Below are positions 30,623-34,229 of a DNA stretch of 34,229 bases, in pieces (within the stretch, counting starts at the first letter, position 1; the number at the start of each line of letters is the position of its first letter). The notes under the pieces were generated by a model. It did no database searches and had not been told where the DNA came from. It was given only the letters and a program-made list of their open reading frames with translations. Source of the DNA: Caballeronia choica (lineage in GTDB: Bacteria > Pseudomonadota > Gammaproteobacteria > Burkholderiales > Burkholderiaceae); NCBI RefSeq assembly GCF_001544535.1, contig NZ_FCON02000083.1:1-34229 (forward strand). Reading direction: 5' to 3'. Made by a program: the position numbers and the translations under genes.

Positions 30623-31999
30623 GTGCAACAGACTCAGATGGCGCAAGACAACGAAATAAGCAACGAGCGCATCAATGCTGTCGAAGCCGTGAGCTTCGGT
30701 CAAGCGCTGTGCTATTGGCTCAAGCTCGGCTTTATCAGCTTCGGCGGGCCAGCGGGTCAGATTGCTATCATGCATCAGGACCTGGTCGAGCGGAAACGCT
30801 GGATTTCCGAGAAGCGATTCCTGCACGCATTGAACTATTGCATGGTACTTCCCGGGCCCGAGGCGCAGCAGCTCGCTACCTACATCGGTTGGCTAATGCA
30901 TCGGACCTGGGGTGGCGTAATCGCAGGAGGTCTCTTCGTCCTGCCGTCGCTTTTCATACTGATAGGGCTATCTTGGGTCTACATGGCATTCGGCAGTGTT
31001 CCAGCCGTCGCAGGCGTGCTTTACGGCATCAAGCCGGCAGTCACGGCCATCGTCGTCTTCGCGGCGTATAGGATTGGCTCTCGCGCACTGAAGAACGCGT
31101 GGCTGTGGTCAATTGCAGCGGCAGCATTCCTCGCTGTCTTCGTAGCCAACCTCCCGTTCCCTCTCATCGTCCTGGTAGCGGGCATCATTGGTCACTTTGG
31201 AGGTAAGTACGCTCCATCCAGATTCGTGGTCGGCGGCGGACACAAGTCGGGCGACAAGGCGTTTGGCCCCGCACTCATTGACGACGACACGCCCACCCCT
31301 CGACACGCGCTCTTCACATGGAAGCGATTCGCTCTCGTGCTTGCGGTCTTCCTGCTGATATGGCTCGCGGCCATCGCGTCGCTTTCGCTCATGTACGGCT
31401 GGACGGGAACGCTTACGCAAATGGCCTGGTTTTTCACGAAAGCCGCTTTGCTCACTTTCGGGGGCGCGTATGCGGTGTTGCCGTATGTGTACCAAGGCGC
31501 CGTCGATAGCTACCACTGGCTTACCGGGTTGCAAATGATAGATGGCCTGGCGCTAGGAGAGACGACGCCTGGACCACTCATCATGGTCGTTTCCTTCGTC
31601 GGGTTCGTGGGTGGCTGGACCAAGGCTGTGTTCGGACCGGATGCAATCGTCGCCTCCGCTGTCGCCGCGTCCGTCGTCGTGACGTTCTTTACGTTCCTGC
31701 CGTCATTCTTGTTCATTCTACTCGGCGGTCCCTTCATCGAAACGACTCATGGCAATCTCAAATTTACTGCGCCGTTGACAGCCATCACTTCCGCCGTGGT
31801 GGGCGTCGTCGTGAACCTCGCCGTATTTTTCGCGCTTCACGTGTTGTGGCCACATGGCATGCAAGGCGGATTCGAATGGCCCTCATTGCTAATCGGTGTG
31901 GTCGCCGGTATTGCGCTGTTCCGGTTCAAGGTCGGGGTGGTACCGGTTGTGCTTACTTCTGGTCTTCTCGGACTCGCAATTAAACTGATTGTCTCCTGA
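30623..31999 (+). CDS. chrA: Chromate transporter ChrA (long form)
   Basis: A 458-residue membrane protein from GTG 30623 (GGAG 6 bases upstream); GTG 30611 and ATG 30638 are alternatives. Two homologous CHR halves are visible: the first with FISFGGPAGQIAIMHQDLV and NYCMVLPGPEAQQLATYIGW, the second with LLTFGGAYAVLPYVYQGAV and GLALGETTPGPLIMVVSFVG. These are the conserved motifs of the long CHR family, which exports chromate taken up by sulfate transporters. Around ten or more hydrophobic helices are present. No chrB regulator is seen beside it. Confidence 0.92.
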   Translation: MQQTQMAQDNEISNERINAVEAVSFGQALCYWLKLGFISFGGPAGQIAIMHQDLVERKRWISEKRFLHALNYCMVLPGPEAQQLATYIGWLMHRTWGGVIAGGLFVLPSLFILIGLSWVYMAFGSVPAVAGVLYGIKPAVTAIVVFAAYRIGSRALKNAWLWSIAAAAFLAVFVANLPFPLIVLVAGIIGHFGGKYAPSRFVVGGGHKSGDKAFGPALIDDDTPTPRHALFTWKRFALVLAVFLLIWLAAIASLSLMYGWTGTLTQMAWFFTKAALLTFGGAYAVLPYVYQGAVDSYHWLTGLQMIDGLALGETTPGPLIMVVSFVGFVGGWTKAVFGPDAIVASAVAASVVVTFFTFLPSFLFILLGGPFIETTHGNLKFTAPLTAITSAVVGVVVNLAVFFALHVLWPHGMQGGFEWPSLLIGVVAGIALFRFKVGVVPVVLTSGLLGLAIKLIVS

Positions 32000-32082
32000 G
32001 GTGCGTCTCACCTGCATCGGTCACCGATGCTGTCTACGCTGCGGCACGTCAGACGGCATCGGCCGTTCCTGTGTTTGACGCG

Positions 32083-32860
32083 TTAATGGATATGTCGGTG
32101 GTGAATATCGGGGAAATGCGCGTGCGCGTGGGTAATAGGGGCGTGCTGATGGGGATGCGTACGCGGTTCCTCTCCGTCCCACTAAAAATCGTGCGTGTGT
32201 TGATGGTGCTCATCGTGCCGGTGTCGATGGTTATGGTCCAGAACCTCGTGAGTGTGCGGATGCTCATGCCTCTCACGGATATGGAGCCAGATTCCCAGAG
32301 CCATGAGCACAGCCGCATTCCAGAAAGACAGTGATGGCACCTCGGGCCAGAGGAATAGCGACAAGGCGATGCCGAATATCGGGGCGACTGAAAAGTACGC
32401 GCCGGTTCGGGCGGTTCCGAGATTTCGCAGGGCGACAACAAAGAGAACTAGGCTGACGCCGTAGCCAGCGAAGCCCGTGACCATCGCGGCCGCTTTCTTC
32501 CCAACGCCGGGCAGATGTGCGCCGAGAATCAGCGCGATGCACAGATTGACTGAGCCGACGACAAAACCTTTCAGGCAGGCAATGGCCATTGCGTTGTTCG
32601 CCGAAACCTTGCGCGTCAAATTGTAATCGACAGCCCACGCAACGCAGGCTGCGAAACACGAGAAGCGCGCCAGACGAGACGCCAGTGGCGCCCGGCTGCC
32701 ACGACAGCACAACGCCGCCCAGCACTATCGCGACCATCCCTAGAAATATCTGGAGGTCTACATTTTCGCGAAATACCACCCAAGCGATGACCGCGGTGAA
32801 AACGCCTTCGAGGTTCAGTAGCAGGGAACTCGAAGGGGTCTTGTGCAGACGTGCGTGCAT
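32083..32860 (-). pseudogene. Decayed DMT transporter with His-rich tail
   Basis: Remnant of an EamA-type carrier. It begins mid-protein near 32860 with KTPSSSLLLNLEGVFTAVIA and VVFRENVDLQIFLGM, so the N-terminal half is missing. After SSGALLV (about 32665) homology moves to another frame: AACVAWAVDYNLTRKVSA, then FAGYGVSLVLFVVALRNLGT and ARTGAYFSVAPIFGIALSLF. The C-terminal histidine-rich tail (RHEHPHTHE, HDEHHQHTHDF) hits a TAG at 32182-32184; after it the same frame continues WDGEEPRTHPHQH to PDIHHRHIH and TAA at 32083-32085, so the TAG is a nonsense change, probably from GAG. Three independent lesions show a dead gene. Confidence 0.85.
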
Positions 32861-33182
32861 CGCCCAGTGAGCGACGAACTTCGACTACCGAGGGCGATAA
32901 TGAGCTGCCTCAGAGAGCCAAATCGACCGGACGGTCCCATCACTCCCTAGCTACCCTCCGCACAGTTTTGTGCCGCGATACGCGTTTTCTCCCCAATCAA
33001 GCACATCAAGGACATTGCTCGACTGCTACGCCGCGCGTAACTGACGAGCCCTCCGCGGCATGCTGAGTGACAGGTGAGTCCGAACACCCGGTCACCGGCT
33101 TAAGCTTTGCTTCCGGTTCGCCCATCTAGCATTTATCCCGCTAAGTCCGTTTTTTCGGCATAGGTTGGCGGGAGGATTCGAA
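32861..33182. other. Gene-free spacer
   Basis: About 320 bp with no supported gene. The left part probably marks the deletion joint of the truncated transporter. The right end provides the leader of the small membrane-protein gene (GGGAGGA before ATG 33183). No repeat or IS end recognised. Confidence 0.4.
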
Positions 33183-33533
33183 ATGAGCATGAGTCGCACT
33201 ACTGTTGATATGCTACGCGCGTATCTAATGACCGCTTCGATGTTGGCCGTCTGTATCGACGGTGCAATTCTGCTTGCGGTTCTAGTCTTTCATGTTCCTG
33301 ACTCTATCTTTGAAGGCTCATCGTTCCGGCTTATCTCGGTATGCACTCTCGTCGTTTCCACCATGGCAGTACGACATCGAGCCATGCGTGCCTTTCAGCG
33401 CGCCCTCGAATTCCGGCACGCCACCGACACTGGCTCCGGCTGCCCTGTGCTGGTTGATAGCAGTTGTCCCTCGTTTGCGCTCGTGGTTCTCTGCCTTCGG
33501 ATGTCCCAGCGAGAGTTCCTCGTTCGGCCGTAG
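33183..33533 (+). CDS. Small hypothetical membrane protein
   Basis: A 116-residue protein from ATG 33183, which has a strong ribosome binding site (GGGAGGA, 6 bases) and is preferred to a start at 33165. Two to three hydrophobic stretches are visible: MLAVCIDGAILLAVLVFHV, then FRLISVCTLVVSTMAV and a weaker one, FALVVLCL, near the C-terminus. The stretch after about residue 70 has irregular composition and may be out of frame with the original gene. Function unknown. Confidence 0.45.
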   Translation: MSMSRTTVDMLRAYLMTASMLAVCIDGAILLAVLVFHVPDSIFEGSSFRLISVCTLVVSTMAVRHRAMRAFQRALEFRHATDTGSGCPVLVDSSCPSFALVVLCLRMSQREFLVRP

Positions 33534-33576
33534 TTGAACGGCGCCGATGAGAATGCTGAAACGTACGCGGCGGTTC

Positions 33577-34160
33577 TCATGTCGGCACCGGTCGGCTGTT
33601 GTGAGAACCGGAGCCTCCAGACGAATCCGAGATATTGCTGGAGCTTGGGTCTACTGGAAAAGCGACGCGAACCCCAAGCCCTTGTCCGTTGAGGCCAGTC
33701 TCAAGCCTCATTTCACTTCCGCATCGGGCTGCAATGCGGCTGACGATAGACAGACCCAGTCCGCTTCCACTCGCCGTCGCTGACGCGCTCCTGAAAAATC
33801 GGTCTGCAAGACGGCTCATCTCTTCAGGGCTAACTCCTGGACCATCATCGCGAACTAGCAATCGGACAGACCGCGCATCTAGCCGCAGGTGGAACTCAAC
33901 GGTCCCTTCCGTCTTCCCGTACTTAATCGCGTTATCCAGAAGATTGTCGACCAGCACACGTAGCAAACCCCGGTCTGCATAGACTTCGGCTCGCCCGTCA
34001 CCGGTGATTGTCACACTTATAGACTTGTCGCTGGCAAGGTGCCGTCGAAAGGCAATCGCTTCAGCTATGACGTCACGAAGCGCAAACCTTGACATCTTCA
34101 TTGCAGCTTCTTCATCGAGACGTGCGAGCAAGAGAAGCTGTTCTACAAGGTGAGTGCGTA
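33577..34160 (-). pseudogene. Sensor histidine kinase, C-terminal fragment
   Basis: Only the end of the kinase remains: THLVEQLLLLARLDEEAAM (last part of the dimerisation helix) followed by the complete ATPase domain with N box VDNLLDNAIKYG, G1 DDGPGV, F box DRFFRS and G2 GSGLGLSIVSRIA. Expected upstream parts (membrane segments, HAMP, H-box with the phospho-accepting His) are absent; homology stops at about 34160, where repeats typical of a mobile-element end begin. It resembles QseC/TctE/PmrB-type kinases. Without the His it cannot signal by itself. Confidence 0.8.
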
Positions 34161-34229
34161 TTCCGGGCGAGCGTGACCAGTAATTCCGGATTATCGTGAC
34201 CGGTGATTCCGGCATCGTGACCAGCATTT
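34151..34229. mobile_element. Probable IS21-family element end (partial at right edge)
   Basis: Tandem repeats of CGTGACCRGTRATTCCGG occur at 34172-34189 and 34195-34212, with a third partial copy at 34216-34229 and a degenerate one before 34172; spacing is 23 then 21 bases. Multiple short repeats inside the terminus are characteristic of IS21-family elements. A TG at 34151 is a possible first base. The position inside the truncated kinase gene fits an insertion. Transposase genes would lie beyond the window. Confidence 0.5.

Overview
The window looks like an accessory stretch of a Burkholderiaceae replicon, most like Paraburkholderia, Caballeronia or Burkholderia. This is inferred from the moderately high GC, the trimeric-porin family with its C-terminal Phe, the small secreted glycine-zipper and proline-rich proteins, and the abundance of MHS, EamA and LivK-type transport genes. 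No rRNA, tRNA, CRISPR array or replication origin was seen.

Layout. Positions 1-5237 are a patchy zone: the end of an IS3-like element (outer end near 324), small hypothetical genes, a DUF429 gene broken by two frameshifts, two small secreted proteins, a Uma2-type nuclease gene and long gene-poor spacers. Positions 5238-11734 (minus strand) form a compact gene train: gabT, a degenerate aldehyde dehydrogenase-like gene, a CsaA-like tRNA-binding-domain gene, a metal-dependent amidohydrolase, a CobW/G3E GTPase and, after a 158-bp gap, a GNAT acetyltransferase. Divergently, 11991-21648 (plus strand) carries an MHS transporter, a PucR-family regulator, a large FAD plus Fe-S dehydrogenase that overlaps a Tat-type GAF-domain gene, a class III aminotransferase and a succinate-semialdehyde dehydrogenase. 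Then follow a porin (minus), an Lrp/AsnC regulator with a small RhuM/Bro-like gene downstream, two tandem HAD hydrolase paralogues, an EamA exporter, an orphan LivK-type binding protein and a proline-racemase-family enzyme with the Cys/Thr signature of trans-3-hydroxy-L-proline dehydratase. From about 29.5 kb the content changes to hypothetical genes, a ChrA chromate transporter, a decayed DMT transporter gene and a histidine kinase cut by what looks like the end of an IS21-family element at the right edge.

How the genes work together. The core reads as a catabolic locus for GABA or a GABA-yielding compound: porin and MHS uptake, perhaps hydrolysis by the amidohydrolase (metallated with help from the CobW protein), transamination by GabT and/or the second class III aminotransferase, and oxidation to succinate by GabD. 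The main new observation is a repeated partly palindromic 19-bp motif (best copy TACCTACTAAACGTAGGAA, 11785-11803). It occurs five times in this window, each time in an intergenic region before a likely transcription unit: gabT/MHS (two copies), the FAD-Fe-S gene, the porin, and the LivK/dehydratase pair. I infer that it is the operator of the PucR-family regulator and that these scattered units form one regulon. The aldehyde dehydrogenase-like protein directly after gabT keeps the catalytic Cys and the NAD-site Lys but has Cys in place of both the oxyanion Asn and the general-base Glu, which suggests a repurposed or dead enzyme.
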